Positions 14,181 to 21,276 of a stretch of 38,181 bases of DNA are shown here, piece after piece; within the stretch, counting starts at the first letter, position 1; each line of letters starts with the position of its first letter. Location of the stretch: positions 1-38,181 of IMG/VR virus record IMGVR_UViG_3300046028_002217; one strand, given 5' to 3'. Position numbers and translations under genes: made by a program. The notes under the pieces were generated by a model that ran no database searches, was not told the DNA's origin, and saw only the letters and a program-made list of their open reading frames with translations. The DNA is from a virus.

Positions 14181-16277
14181 ATGGTAACCAAGAAGAGACC
14201 GGCCACTTCCGCCGACCCAAAAGCATTGTCCTTGGGTGAAGAGAAACTGAAATCCTCTGGGCTCACCTTAGAGGATGCAAAGATTCTAGGTATGCATTGC
14301 CTGGGCCAGCCCCAGACCCAAGCACTCCATCCTGCCTTCAGACCTTTGTGTAGTCTTCGTATTGACTACCATGGGCCTGATGGTCTCCCCATCATTGACC
14401 ACCCAGGTTCTACGTCGTTCTACCGTGTCCGCTACTTAGAAGTGTCTTCTGACTTCAGTGCGCTCACCGACAAGAAGCCGCCACGCTACGTTCAGGAGCC
14501 CAACACGGCCCCAGTTGCCTACTACCCGCGCAATCAAGATTGGTCCAAGATCGTTGGTGACGTCGACCAGCCCCTGATCCTCACTGAAGGGGAGCTGAAG
14601 GCGGCCAAGGCCTGCAAGGAAGGTTTCCCTACTGTTGGACTTGGTGGTGTGTACAACTGGCGCAGTCACAAGTTAGGTCTTGCCTGGCTGCCAAGTCTTG
14701 AGTTCATCATGTGGGTGAAGCGGAACGTCTACATCTGCTTCGACTCTGACTACATGACCAACCCCATGGTCTGCGCAGCACTCCGTGAGTTGGCAGATGA
14801 GCTGCACCGCCGTGGATCGTTTGTCCATCTCATTACACTGCCTGCGTTGCCGGGTGTCGAGAAGGTGGGTCTTGATGACTTCTTGCTGCATGCCGGCCCA
14901 TCAGCCACGTCGATGTTTGGGCAGTTGCTCACGGAAGCCGAGCCGCTTGGTCTGACCGCGCCGCTATGGGACCTGAACGAGAAGTACGTGTACGTTCAGG
15001 ATCCTGGCTTCGTCGTAGTGCAAGACACTCGGTTCAAGGCCTCACCAGGAGCATTCAAGGACCATCTGGAATCCACCTCGAACTACCACGAGCGCGGTCT
15101 CAGGCAAGACGGCACCGTGTCCTACAAGGCGGTCTCAGCAGCTGCGGCATGGCTGAAGTGGCCGTTGCGCAATGAGGTCACGAAGATTACATATAAGCCA
15201 GGTGGCAAGGTGTTCCTGCAAGAACCTCGGCCCATGTTTAATACTTGGACTGGTTGGGGCGTTGAACCTGAAGAAGGCGATGTCGACCCATTCTTGGAAT
15301 TGATTGGGCACATCTTCAAAGGATCTGAGCCCCAAGCCATTGAGTGGTTTCTGAACTGGTGTGCGTACCCACTGCAGCACCCGGGCACGAAGTTGTTTAG
15401 CTCCGCAGTCCTTCATGGTATCAAGCACGGCACTGGTAAGTCGCTGGTCGGATACACGCTTGGCCGCATCTACGGGCAGAACTTCACTGAGATCAGCCAG
15501 ATGGACCTGCACAACTCCTTTAATGAGTGGGCAGAAGGTCGCCAGTTTGTGATGGGCGATGATGTGACCGGTTCGAATAAGCGGGCAGATGCTGACTTCT
15601 TGAAGAAGCTCATCACCCAGCGTGAACTCCGAGTCAATGGGAAGTATGTGCCAACCTACGTAGTACCGGACTGTATCAACTACTTCTTCACGGCCAACCA
15701 TCCCGACTCGTTCTTTCTTGAGGATGACGACCGCCGGTTCTTCATCCATGAAGTGCAGGTAGGCCCCATGGATGAGGAGTTCTATATGAACTACGACCTG
15801 TGGCTCGATACTGGTGGCAGCAAGGCCGTGTTCCAGTATCTGTTGGACCGAGATACCGGTGCGTTCAACCCAGCGGCTCCTGCCTTCAAGACCTCAGCCA
15901 AGGAACGCATGATCGCGAACGTGCAGAGTGACTTGGCCGGTTGGGTCCGCACGTTGGTGGCCACTCCTGACTACACACTGAAGGTCGGCGAGATCGTGGT
16001 TGACAAGGATCTGTTCACTTCGAAGGAGTTGCTGCAGTTTTACGACCCATCTGGAAAGACTGGCACCACTGCAAACGGTCTTGGGCGCGAGTTGGCCAGG
16101 GCTGGGGTCCGCCAGATTTGCCATGGGAAGCCGATTCGGTTGTCTGATGGGTCACAAGGTCGGTTGTACGCGCTGCGGAACCTCGACCAGTGGATTGAGG
16201 CGACTCACCAACAGGCGGCGAAGCACTTGGATGATTGGGCGAAGAAGCAGGGTTCAGCAAAAGTTGCAAAATATTGA
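14181..16277 (+). CDS. Primase-helicase: DUF3854/TOPRIM-like plus SF3 helicase
   Basis: A 698-residue fusion. The N-terminal part has a TOPRIM-like pattern, LILTEGELKAAKACKEGF (residues 132-149), with acidic Glu136/Glu138 and then YICFDSD (Asp188, Asp190), like DUF3854 domains next to phage and plasmid primases. The C-terminal part is a superfamily 3 AAA+ helicase: Walker A GIKHGTGKS (413-421), Walker B with VMGDD (Asp460/461), sensor TANHP (about 504-508) and Arg finger candidates 518/519. It would open and prime the fork. The start ATG is preceded by GGAG, which can be sequestered by the leader. No separate DnaB-type helicase or DnaG primase is present. Confidence 0.9.
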   Translation: MVTKKRPATSADPKALSLGEEKLKSSGLTLEDAKILGMHCLGQPQTQALHPAFRPLCSLRIDYHGPDGLPIIDHPGSTSFYRVRYLEVSSDFSALTDKKPPRYVQEPNTAPVAYYPRNQDWSKIVGDVDQPLILTEGELKAAKACKEGFPTVGLGGVYNWRSHKLGLAWLPSLEFIMWVKRNVYICFDSDYMTNPMVCAALRELADELHRRGSFVHLITLPALPGVEKVGLDDFLLHAGPSATSMFGQLLTEAEPLGLTAPLWDLNEKYVYVQDPGFVVVQDTRFKASPGAFKDHLESTSNYHERGLRQDGTVSYKAVSAAAAWLKWPLRNEVTKITYKPGGKVFLQEPRPMFNTWTGWGVEPEEGDVDPFLELIGHIFKGSEPQAIEWFLNWCAYPLQHPGTKLFSSAVLHGIKHGTGKSLVGYTLGRIYGQNFTEISQMDLHNSFNEWAEGRQFVMGDDVTGSNKRADADFLKKLITQRELRVNGKYVPTYVVPDCINYFFTANHPDSFFLEDDDRRFFIHEVQVGPMDEEFYMNYDLWLDTGGSKAVFQYLLDRDTGAFNPAAPAFKTSAKERMIANVQSDLAGWVRTLVATPDYTLKVGEIVVDKDLFTSKELLQFYDPSGKTGTTANGLGRELARAGVRQICHGKPIRLSDGSQGRLYALRNLDQWIEATHQQAAKHLDDWAKKQGSAKVAKY

Positions 16278-16297
16278 AAAATATTTGTAAATAGGTG

Positions 16298-16327
16298 TTT
16301 ACAGGATGTGGAAACGGATTGCATAAT
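16298..16327 (+). promoter_or_regulatory. Promoter copy 1 of a three-copy phage promoter family
   Basis: TTTACA (16298-16303), an 18-bp spacer and CATAAT (16322-16327) are followed by CTAA. A TTGAAA element lies about 20 bp upstream, and the leader ends in TTGCTGAGGA just before the gene. The same layout with an identical spacer recurs before 20799 and 27556. Confidence 0.8.
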
Positions 16328-16378
16328 CTAATCATGGACAACGCAATAACGCTTGTTCAAACTTGCTGAGGACGCACC

Positions 16379-16696
16379 ATGATACAAATTCTGAACTTCC
16401 CACGTGACAACTTCGACCAAGACAACACTTTTGCATTTGTCTGCAAGGGTTTTCGTGGCAATGATTGCATAGCAACTGGCTATTTGTTCAACAGTGAAGA
16501 CGAAGGCAAGATCTACGTCATGAAGCAATCTGCGTGCCTGAAAAGTGCCTACACTGCCAAGGATGACGAAGAGCGCGCTCGGTTGAGTGCCCAGGCGCCA
16601 GTACGTAATGGCGACATAGTTGAAGTTGGTGGTCATCAGTACACTGTGAAGATTCTTGGCAATTACAGTGATGCCGGATACTTGGCCGCGGTTTAA
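16379..16696 (+). CDS. Hypothetical protein, first gene behind promoter copy 1
   Basis: A 105-residue protein with mixed alpha/beta composition: an N-terminal region with FPRDNFDQDNTFAFVCKGF, a Lys/Glu-rich middle, and a C-terminal domain with NGDIVEVGGHQYTVKILGN, resembling a small beta-barrel. It has no membrane segment. GAGGAC precedes the ATG. It sits alone between a promoter and a hairpin, so it may be its own transcription unit, expressed strongly. No family is recognised. Confidence 0.75.
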   Translation: MIQILNFPRDNFDQDNTFAFVCKGFRGNDCIATGYLFNSEDEGKIYVMKQSACLKSAYTAKDDEERARLSAQAPVRNGDIVEVGGHQYTVKILGNYSDAGYLAAV

Positions 16697-16704
16697 TTTT
16701 CAAC

Positions 16705-16722
16705 GGTCCGCTTCGGCGGGCC
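16705..16722 (+). terminator. UUCG-capped hairpin after the 105-residue gene
   Basis: GGTCCGC (16705-16711) and GCGGGCC (16716-16722) form a 7-bp stem with one G-U pair around a TTCG loop, 8 bases after the stop. The tail is AATTAAATT rather than a T run, so it may act as a weak terminator or an RNA-stabilising end. Confidence 0.5.
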
Positions 16723-16742
16723 AATTAAATTGAAACCGCATG

Positions 16743-16770
16743 CTTACAACCCTCGAAAACAAAATATAAT
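16743..16770 (+). promoter_or_regulatory. Candidate promoter for the small-gene run
   Basis: CTTACA (16743-16748) and a perfect TATAAT (16765-16770) are spaced 16 bp apart. The palindrome CTCAGCTGAG (16773-16782) follows at the expected start of transcription. Its GCTGAGG resembles the element at the end of the leaders of the three-copy promoter family. Confidence 0.55.
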
Positions 16771-16818
16771 AACTCAGCTGAGGGAATTGTCCCAATGCGC
16801 TACCAACTGGAGAATGTT

Positions 16819-17019
16819 ATGAACGCAAAAGAGATCAAGGCCGCTTTGGCTGACGAAGGTGTGCAAGCTGCGATTGAGAAGCAAGTTGCCGCCGCTGTGA
16901 AAGCCGAGACCAAGCGTGTCCTGGCTGTAATCAAGGAAACCGAAGTGCCTGAAGAAGGCGCCAAAGCCGTGAAAGCTGCCATCAAGGACATCACCGGCCG
17001 TATCAAGGACGTTGCGTAA
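16819..17019 (+). CDS. Small helical Ala/Lys/Glu-rich protein
   Basis: A 66-residue protein predicted to be almost entirely helical (MNAKEIKAALADEGVQAAIE, then VAAAVKAETKRVLAVIKE). The charge distribution is amphipathic and it has no Cys and no membrane segment. The start chosen is ATG 16819, with GGAGA 5 nt upstream. An in-frame ATG at 16795 behind GAGGG would add eight residues. A strong terminator follows, so with the promoter at 16743 it forms a single-gene unit. It could be a small DNA-binding or nucleoid-like protein; no family is recognised. Confidence 0.7.
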   Translation: MNAKEIKAALADEGVQAAIEKQVAAAVKAETKRVLAVIKETEVPEEGAKAVKAAIKDITGRIKDVA

Positions 17020-17034
17020 GCAGTTCCAATCCTG

Positions 17035-17061
17035 AGAGGAGACTTCGGTCTCCTTTCTTTT
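17035..17061 (+). terminator. Rho-independent terminator with UUCG loop
   Basis: AGGAGAC (17037-17043) and GTCTCCT (17048-17054) form a perfect stem around TTCG, extended by two weaker pairs, and are followed by TTCTTTT. It lies 16 bases after the stop of the 66-residue gene. Confidence 0.88.
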
Positions 17062-17090
17062 CACCACAAATGTAATTAAGGAGTTTCACA

Positions 17091-17300
17091 ATGCGTTGCT
17101 ATCTCGTAACTGGACCAGGCACCAAGCGCTACGCTTCCACGAATGCTGATGCCAAAACCACTCGCGATGAGTTGGTTGAGCAGTTGGGCGCCAAGAAGAA
17201 GGACATTGAAATCAAACAGGTCGACGTTCCAGTCGCCAAAGCTGAGTTGCTCGAGTTCATCAACGCCCTGTGCGTTGAAACTGACGTCAAGGAGGCCTAA
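17091..17300 (+). CDS. Hypothetical small alpha/beta protein
   Basis: A 69-residue protein that begins MRCYLVTGPGTKRYASTNAD and continues with helices (DELVEQLGAKKKDIEIKQV, AKAELLEFINAL). The pattern of a strand, a loop and two helices suggests a small compact domain. TAAGGAG lies 9 nt before the ATG, and the gene begins right after a terminator. The stop is separated by one base from the next start. No family or catalytic motif is recognised. Confidence 0.72.
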   Translation: MRCYLVTGPGTKRYASTNADAKTTRDELVEQLGAKKKDIEIKQVDVPVAKAELLEFINALCVETDVKEA

Positions 17301-17301
17301 G

Positions 17302-17460
17302 ATGCGCCGTAGCCGGTTGTATTACTCGTGGCAAGATCGTGTGCAAGAGGTACTGGGGTGGGGTCTCCTTGGCATCTGTGCCGTGGCAACGTTCCCAATG
17401 TTCGGTATCTTGGGCAAGATTTGCTACTCGGCATTCATGTTTGGGTGGGGCTTGGTATGA
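17302..17460 (+). CDS. 52-residue membrane protein
   Basis: A short gene with an excellent AGGAGG site 7 nt before the ATG, one base after the stop of the gene before it, and an ATGA overlap with the next start. The N-terminus is polar and basic with aromatic residues (RRSRLYYSWQDRVQEV). It is followed by two hydrophobic runs, LGWGLLGICAVATFPMFGIL and CYSAFMFGWGLV, which could be one long or two short membrane segments. The product is probably an inner-membrane protein. Its function is unknown; position next to the J-domain gene may mean a shared host-interaction role. Confidence 0.7.
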   Translation: MRRSRLYYSWQDRVQEVLGWGLLGICAVATFPMFGILGKICYSAFMFGWGLV

Positions 17461-17750
17461 GTAAGGCGTTCGCAACTTTAGGGATTCCTGAGACTGCGAC
17501 GCCTGCGGAGGTGAAAGCTAAATGGCGAGAGCTATGTGGCATTCACCACCCAGACCGTGGCGGCAATCCTGTGGACTTTAATACGATCCGCAAGGCTTAC
17601 AAGATCGCCATGGACGAGGCGTTGGCACCCAAGGCATGTCCCCAGTGCTCAGGACTTGGCAAGGTTAAGCAAGTTCATGGGTTTCATTCAATCGACCTGC
17701 CCTGCGTGTCCTGTGCAGGTTCAGGCCATGTTCTGGAGCACCGCGCATGA
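17457..17750 (+). CDS. Mini J-domain protein with DnaJ-like zinc motifs
   Basis: A 97-residue protein. Residues 1-55 form a J-domain: FATLGIPETATPAEVKAKWR, then the invariant His-Pro-Asp at 31-33 in IHHPDRGGN, then a third helix. Two DnaJ-type zinc repeats follow, C61PQCSGLG and C83VSCAGSG, enough for one zinc site of the two in full DnaJ. J-domains stimulate the ATPase of DnaK. The start is ATG 17457, which overlaps the previous stop. It would recruit host DnaK to a phage substrate. Confidence 0.88.
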   Translation: MSKAFATLGIPETATPAEVKAKWRELCGIHHPDRGGNPVDFNTIRKAYKIAMDEALAPKACPQCSGLGKVKQVHGFHSIDLPCVSCAGSGHVLEHRA

Positions 17751-17899
17751 ATAAGAACCATATCTTGGTGGCATATCTCGTGCCAACTCAACTCTCAGTG
17801 TTTGTGGCGAAGATCTATGGGTACCACGCGCCCGGTTGTCTAGCCGTGTTTATGGACCGCACTACGAAAGTCTTTGCGATTCACGAGGTCCCACTATGA
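17747..17899 (+). CDS. 50-residue hypothetical protein, coupled both sides
   Basis: A 50-residue ORF whose ATG overlaps the J-domain gene stop (ATGA) and whose TGA overlaps the next start (ATGA). It reads MNKNHILVAYLVPTQLSVFV, followed by a beta-like second half with LAVFMDRTTKVFAIHEV. It is mildly hydrophobic but not clearly a membrane segment. Exact overlap on both sides in a run of coupled genes is the evidence for translation. No family is recognised. Confidence 0.6.
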   Translation: MNKNHILVAYLVPTQLSVFVAKIYGYHAPGCLAVFMDRTTKVFAIHEVPL

Positions 17900-18420
17900 C
17901 ATCATCCACACACCTTGCGACCCACCTCGACCGCGCAATGATCTGCACAACATTCGCCAACGATGTAAACCCGTTTCGCACCATCCGCAAAGCAGCGCCA
18001 AAGATGACCAGGCGCGAGGTGTGTAATTTTGTGCAATCCACGGGCCGCGCTGTAACCACGCATGAGGTGATGGTGCATTTCGACTTGCCTCTTACAAATG
18101 TCAGCCGATTGCTCTCAGAGTTGCGCAAAGAGGGTGCAATTTCATGTTCAAAGCACGTCAACACGGGTGATAACCAAGACCTGCGAACTAAGAACGCTTA
18201 CACCTACATCCGACCGTCGCAAGAGGGCAGAACTGATCGAATCGGGCCGATCATTGAATATCTGATCGCAAACCCGTTGGCAACGCTGAAAGAACTGTCT
18301 GAAGTCACGAAGCTGACATTGATGGAGGCTGCGCAGATCATGCACCACAGCACCAAGAAGTCTGGCCGCACGCTGCGCAAGAGGGTTGACGGGCGTTACG
18401 TTTACTGGGCTGCACCATGA
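17896..18420 (+). CDS. Tandem winged-helix DNA-binding protein
   Basis: A 174-residue protein with two helix-turn-helix regions. The first is about residues 36-88, REVCNFVQSTGRAVTTHEVM then LPLTNVSRLLSELRKEGAI, a classic recognition helix and wing. The second is about residues 118-172, IIEYLIANPLATLKELSEVT with a recognition helix, and ends with GRYVYWAAP, typical of a wing strand. It is likely a transcription regulator, possibly of the repeats in the divergent region or of the three-copy promoters. It has no peptidase domain such as CI-type repressors have. The start is ATG 17896, overlapping the previous stop. Confidence 0.75.
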   Translation: MTSSTHLATHLDRAMICTTFANDVNPFRTIRKAAPKMTRREVCNFVQSTGRAVTTHEVMVHFDLPLTNVSRLLSELRKEGAISCSKHVNTGDNQDLRTKNAYTYIRPSQEGRTDRIGPIIEYLIANPLATLKELSEVTKLTLMEAAQIMHHSTKKSGRTLRKRVDGRYVYWAAP

Positions 18421-18941
18421 CCACCTACACAATCACAGAGAGCCAGCGCCAGCAGTTGCTAGACCTTGCCATGCCCGTGGTGTCCACGCCAAACAGGATT
18501 GCATTGAAGATGCTGCAATCACTCACCCCAAACAGCGGTGAGGCGGTTGGTTTCATGTGGCAGCATGAAGACACAGGGCGTATCGGTTTTGCAGATATGG
18601 GCCAGAAGCCAATGTGGAAAAAGGGCAACCCACGATTGAAAATCATCAAAGACATTTTCACCGCACCAAGCACCAAGCCTGCCGATGCTCGCTGTTGCAA
18701 TCACGACTCAGACTGTGCAGTTCACAATATGCCTGCGTACCCCGCTGGTCCGTGTGACTGCTCCATGAAAACCGAGTCAGTCGTCCCGAGCGAAGGGCAA
18801 CTGCACGAAGGTATTAAGGCACTGCTTCTGTGCGGAAATTCAGAGATAGAGTCCCTGTCTCCACTCATGTATGAGACATACACAGACGATGTTCGGCGCG
18901 TTTACGTTGCTATGTGCGCCCCACAAGGAGAAACCGAATGA
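18417..18941 (+). CDS. Hypothetical protein with Cys-rich segment
   Basis: A 174-residue protein. The first 85 residues are mixed alpha/beta. The middle has a Cys/His cluster, CCNHDSDCAVHNMPAYPAG then CDC (about residues 93-115), resembling short motifs in uncharacterised phage and prophage proteins and possibly zinc-binding. The C-terminal 60 residues are acidic and helical. The ATG overlaps the previous stop (ATGA), and the stop overlaps the next gene the same way. The function is unknown. Confidence 0.7.
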   Translation: MTTYTITESQRQQLLDLAMPVVSTPNRIALKMLQSLTPNSGEAVGFMWQHEDTGRIGFADMGQKPMWKKGNPRLKIIKDIFTAPSTKPADARCCNHDSDCAVHNMPAYPAGPCDCSMKTESVVPSEGQLHEGIKALLLCGNSEIESLSPLMYETYTDDVRRVYVAMCAPQGETE

Positions 18942-19162
18942 AACTCGTAGACAACGTAACGGTGCTCAATGTAACTACGTCGCTCCCAATACCTGTAGAG
19001 CGCGTACTGTCCGAAGCCATGAAAGCAGAGCCTCAGATTGCAATCGTAATCGGACAGGACAAGGATGGTGCGTTGTACTTCGCATCTTCTGAGGCTGACG
19101 GAGGAACGGTCTTGTGGTGGATGGAGAAAGCAAAACGCGCATTGATGGAGATTTCGGAATGA
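18938..19162 (+). CDS. Hypothetical small alpha/beta protein
   Basis: A 74-residue protein: MKLVDNVTVLNVTTSLPIPV, then a helix, a strand pair (IAIVIGQDKDGALYFASSEA), and a C-terminal helix with WWMEKAKRALME. AAGGAG precedes the ATG at 18938, which overlaps the stop of the preceding gene. Similar small proteins in prophages are often hypothetical accessory proteins. No motif was recognised. Both ends are coupled to their neighbours by ATGA-type overlaps. Confidence 0.7.
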   Translation: MKLVDNVTVLNVTTSLPIPVERVLSEAMKAEPQIAIVIGQDKDGALYFASSEADGGTVLWWMEKAKRALMEISE

Positions 19163-19653
19163 CACAACAAACTGAGCGCGATGCGCTGATTGCGTTTCTT
19201 AAACACGCTGAAGATGCGTATCACGGGACTCCGGGCAAGGCTCTGCTAACTGACTCAATACAGATGATCGAGGCGCAAGCCCAGCGGATCGAAACCCTTG
19301 GTAACTCGAAAGCTGTGATGGCGGCATCAGTGGGGTTGTTGCGGTACGAACGCGACACACTCCGCGCTGAACTCGATGCGATCAAGGTGCAGGAGCCTGT
19401 TGCTGCGCGTTGGCCGACAGTTCCGGGGAGCCACCAATATTGCGGGTGCAAAGGTTGCGTTGATTTGGGCGGAGACATGGAACTTCTCTACGCCGCACCA
19501 GTAGCACCAGTCAAGACAGTGCAGCCACTGACTCGCAAGGAAATTAGCGACCTATACGCAGAGGCAACCAGCCAAGCATTGCGCCCTCAAGACGAGTTAC
19601 TTGTGACGTGTGTTGTAAGGGCTGTTGAAGCACACATCAAAGGACAGGCATGA
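19159..19653 (+). CDS. Hypothetical accessory protein with coiled coil
   Basis: A 164-residue protein. Residues 1-76 are helical (QTERDALIAFLKHAEDAYHG, then a coiled coil with MIEAQAQRIETLG and RYERDTLRAELDAI). A Cys cluster HQYCGCKGC follows near 96-101, then the spacer LYAAPVAP, which I recall from lambdoid and prophage accessory proteins. A helical C-terminal domain closes it (QPLTRKEISDLYAEA). The start ATG 19159 overlaps the previous stop. The composition is modular and typical of variable accessory proteins; the function is unknown. Confidence 0.7.
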   Translation: MTQQTERDALIAFLKHAEDAYHGTPGKALLTDSIQMIEAQAQRIETLGNSKAVMAASVGLLRYERDTLRAELDAIKVQEPVAARWPTVPGSHQYCGCKGCVDLGGDMELLYAAPVAPVKTVQPLTRKEISDLYAEATSQALRPQDELLVTCVVRAVEAHIKGQA

Positions 19654-20516
19654 AGCCAATGCTCGCATCTCCCGCTGGGGAGTTTCTCCCATTCCCAATG
19701 CTGCTCAGCCCCAAGCTGGACGGCATTCGCTGCCTGGTCATTGACGGCGTGGCGGTCGGCAGGTCCTTGAAGCCAATCCCTAATAAGTACGTTCAACTAC
19801 TGTTCGGCCACCCTGAGTTCAATGGACTCGATGGCGAATTGGTCGTTGATTCACCCATTGCCAAAGATGTGTTTCAAGTGACGTCGTCCGGTGTCATGAG
19901 CGTCGAGGGTCAACCCAAGGTGAAGTTCTACGTGTTTGACGACTTCAGCCACGGGGCCTGGTTTACCAAGCGCCTGGATTCGGCTTTCAAACGTACCAAG
20001 AAGCATACTCATTTCGTGCAAGTGCCGCATGACATAGTCCGCTGCATGGAAGACATCTCGATGCACGAAGAGAAGTACCTTGCAACTGGCTACGAAGGAG
20101 TAATGCTGCGCCTTCCTGAAGGTCCGTATAAGCATGGCCGCTCAACTACTAAAGAGGCATGGTTGCTGAAGGTGAAGCGCTTCGAGGATAGCGAGGCAAT
20201 CGTGGTTGGGTGTACCCAACTCATGCACAACGCCAATGAGGCGAAGCGCAATGAACTTGGCCAATTGGAGCGCTCCAGTCACAAGGCGGGCAAGATTGGC
20301 AAGGAGATGCTTGGAGCGCTCATTGTGAAAGACCTCAAGACCAAAGTGGAATTCGACATCGGCACCGGGTTTACTGCAGACCAACGCTCTACGTTGTGGG
20401 TTGACCGCGACAACCTGCTTGGGAAGGTAGTCAAGTACAAGTTCCAACCCACTGGTGTGAAGGACAAACCGCGGTTCCCAGTGTTCCTTGGGTTCAGGTC
20501 GAAGGTGGATCTGTGA
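19650..20516 (+). CDS. ATP-dependent DNA ligase
   Basis: A 288-residue minimal ligase, a nucleotidyltransferase plus OB fold. Motif I is KLDGIR with Lys22 as the adenylated residue. Motif III is LDGELVV (about 60-66), IIIa is YVFDDF, IV is YEGVMLR, and V is WLLKVKRF. The C-terminal OB domain contains FDIGTGFTADQR. It seals nicks in the phage DNA using ATP, in the replication and repair cluster. The small size resembles viral and minimal bacterial ligases. The ATG overlaps the previous stop as ATGA. Confidence 0.93.
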   Translation: MKPMLASPAGEFLPFPMLLSPKLDGIRCLVIDGVAVGRSLKPIPNKYVQLLFGHPEFNGLDGELVVDSPIAKDVFQVTSSGVMSVEGQPKVKFYVFDDFSHGAWFTKRLDSAFKRTKKHTHFVQVPHDIVRCMEDISMHEEKYLATGYEGVMLRLPEGPYKHGRSTTKEAWLLKVKRFEDSEAIVVGCTQLMHNANEAKRNELGQLERSSHKAGKIGKEMLGALIVKDLKTKVEFDIGTGFTADQRSTLWVDRDNLLGKVVKYKFQPTGVKDKPRFPVFLGFRSKVDL

Positions 20517-20716
20517 TTACCGATACGGTTCGCATTGACGCCATCGCAGAGCACGGTCTCTGTGTTGTGGCGCACGACTACCTTGGTGAACACGGGTGGG
20601 AGCGCACATGGTCTTGTCACTACCAGCAGGAGAAGGCGGTAGTTGGTGCCACCATCCGTGACGTAATTGATTTGGCGCTCTTGGATCTAGGTGTTGGAAA
20701 TATTTTGCCAAATTGA
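20513..20716 (+). CDS. Hypothetical small protein with GTG start
   Basis: A 67-residue protein starting at GTG 20513, whose last bases overlap the ligase stop. It contains VRIDAIAEHGLCVVAHDYLG, then WERTWSCHYQQEK and a C-terminal hydrophobic helix IRDVIDLALLDLG. It is not obviously catalytic. It is the last gene of the run and lies directly before promoter copy 2. No family is recognised. Confidence 0.6.
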   Translation: MITDTVRIDAIAEHGLCVVAHDYLGEHGWERTWSCHYQQEKAVVGATIRDVIDLALLDLGVGNILPN

Positions 20717-20725
20717 AATTACCTG

Positions 20726-20755
20726 TTTACAAGCTACGGAAATTCACTGCATAAT
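20726..20755 (+). promoter_or_regulatory. Promoter copy 2 of the three-copy family
   Basis: TTTACA (20726-20731), an 18-bp spacer and CATAAT (20750-20755) are followed by CTAACCACGA. A TTGAAATT element lies just upstream (20713-20720), and the leader ends in CTGCTGAGGA before the ATG at 20799. It is nearly identical to the copy before 27556 over this core. Confidence 0.85.
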
Positions 20756-20798
20756 CTAACCACGACCAAATTATGGCCGCAACTGCTGAGGAAACCAA

Positions 20799-21194
20799 AT
20801 GGCTACTGAAATTAAATACAAATTCCCCAAGGCACTGGGTGCCTGCGCGGACAACCTGTTTGAGCTGCGCAACAAGCGCTTAGCTGAGCAGAAGAAAGTC
20901 GATGACATCGAGTCCGAAGAGAAAGCTCTCAAGGCTCACATCATCGAGAACCTGCCCAAGTCAGAAGCATCTGGTGTGGCTGGCAAGTTTGCCCGCGTCA
21001 CTGTCGTGACTAAGCAGGTGCCTCAAGTCAAGGACTGGGATGCATTCTACAAGTATGTGAAGAAGACTGGGTCCTTCGACATGATGCAGAAGCGTCTATC
21101 AGATGCAGCCATTAAAGAGCGTTGGGAAGCTGGCAAGGAAGTCCCAGGTGTTGAGCACTTCAACGCCGTATCTGTGTCCATCAACAAGGTTTAA
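20799..21194 (+). CDS. Hypothetical replication-cluster protein
   Basis: A 131-residue charged protein. The N-terminal half is helical and coiled-coil-like (ELRNKRLAEQKKVDDIESEE). The second half reads TVVTKQVPQVKDWDAFYKYV followed by a helix and the ending VEHFNAVSVSINKV. Proteins of this pattern occur beside DNA-binding and polymerase genes in other podoviruses, to my recollection, and it may be a replication partner. GAGGA lies 8 nt before the ATG, behind promoter copy 2, implying strong expression. The function is not established from sequence alone. Confidence 0.72.
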   Translation: MATEIKYKFPKALGACADNLFELRNKRLAEQKKVDDIESEEKALKAHIIENLPKSEASGVAGKFARVTVVTKQVPQVKDWDAFYKYVKKTGSFDMMQKRLSDAAIKERWEAGKEVPGVEHFNAVSVSINKV

Positions 21195-21204
21195 CAATTG
21201 GGAT

Positions 21205-21222
21205 CTTGGGGCGCGGCCCAAG
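21205..21222 (+). terminator. Weak hairpin between replication-cluster genes
   Basis: CTTGGG (21205-21210) and CCCAAG (21217-21222) pair around a GC-rich 6-base loop, 10 bases after the stop. Only scattered T residues follow, so it may be a weak terminator, a processing site or chance. Confidence 0.3.
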
Positions 21223-21276
21223 GTTCTGATCTTCCAACTCCGCGCACTCGTCACTAACCACTAAGGAACCATTACC

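Noticed and set aside
17896-18420. The winged-helix protein as a CI-type prophage repressor
   Set aside because: It lacks a LexA/CI peptidase domain and there is no divergent cro-like partner or integrase.
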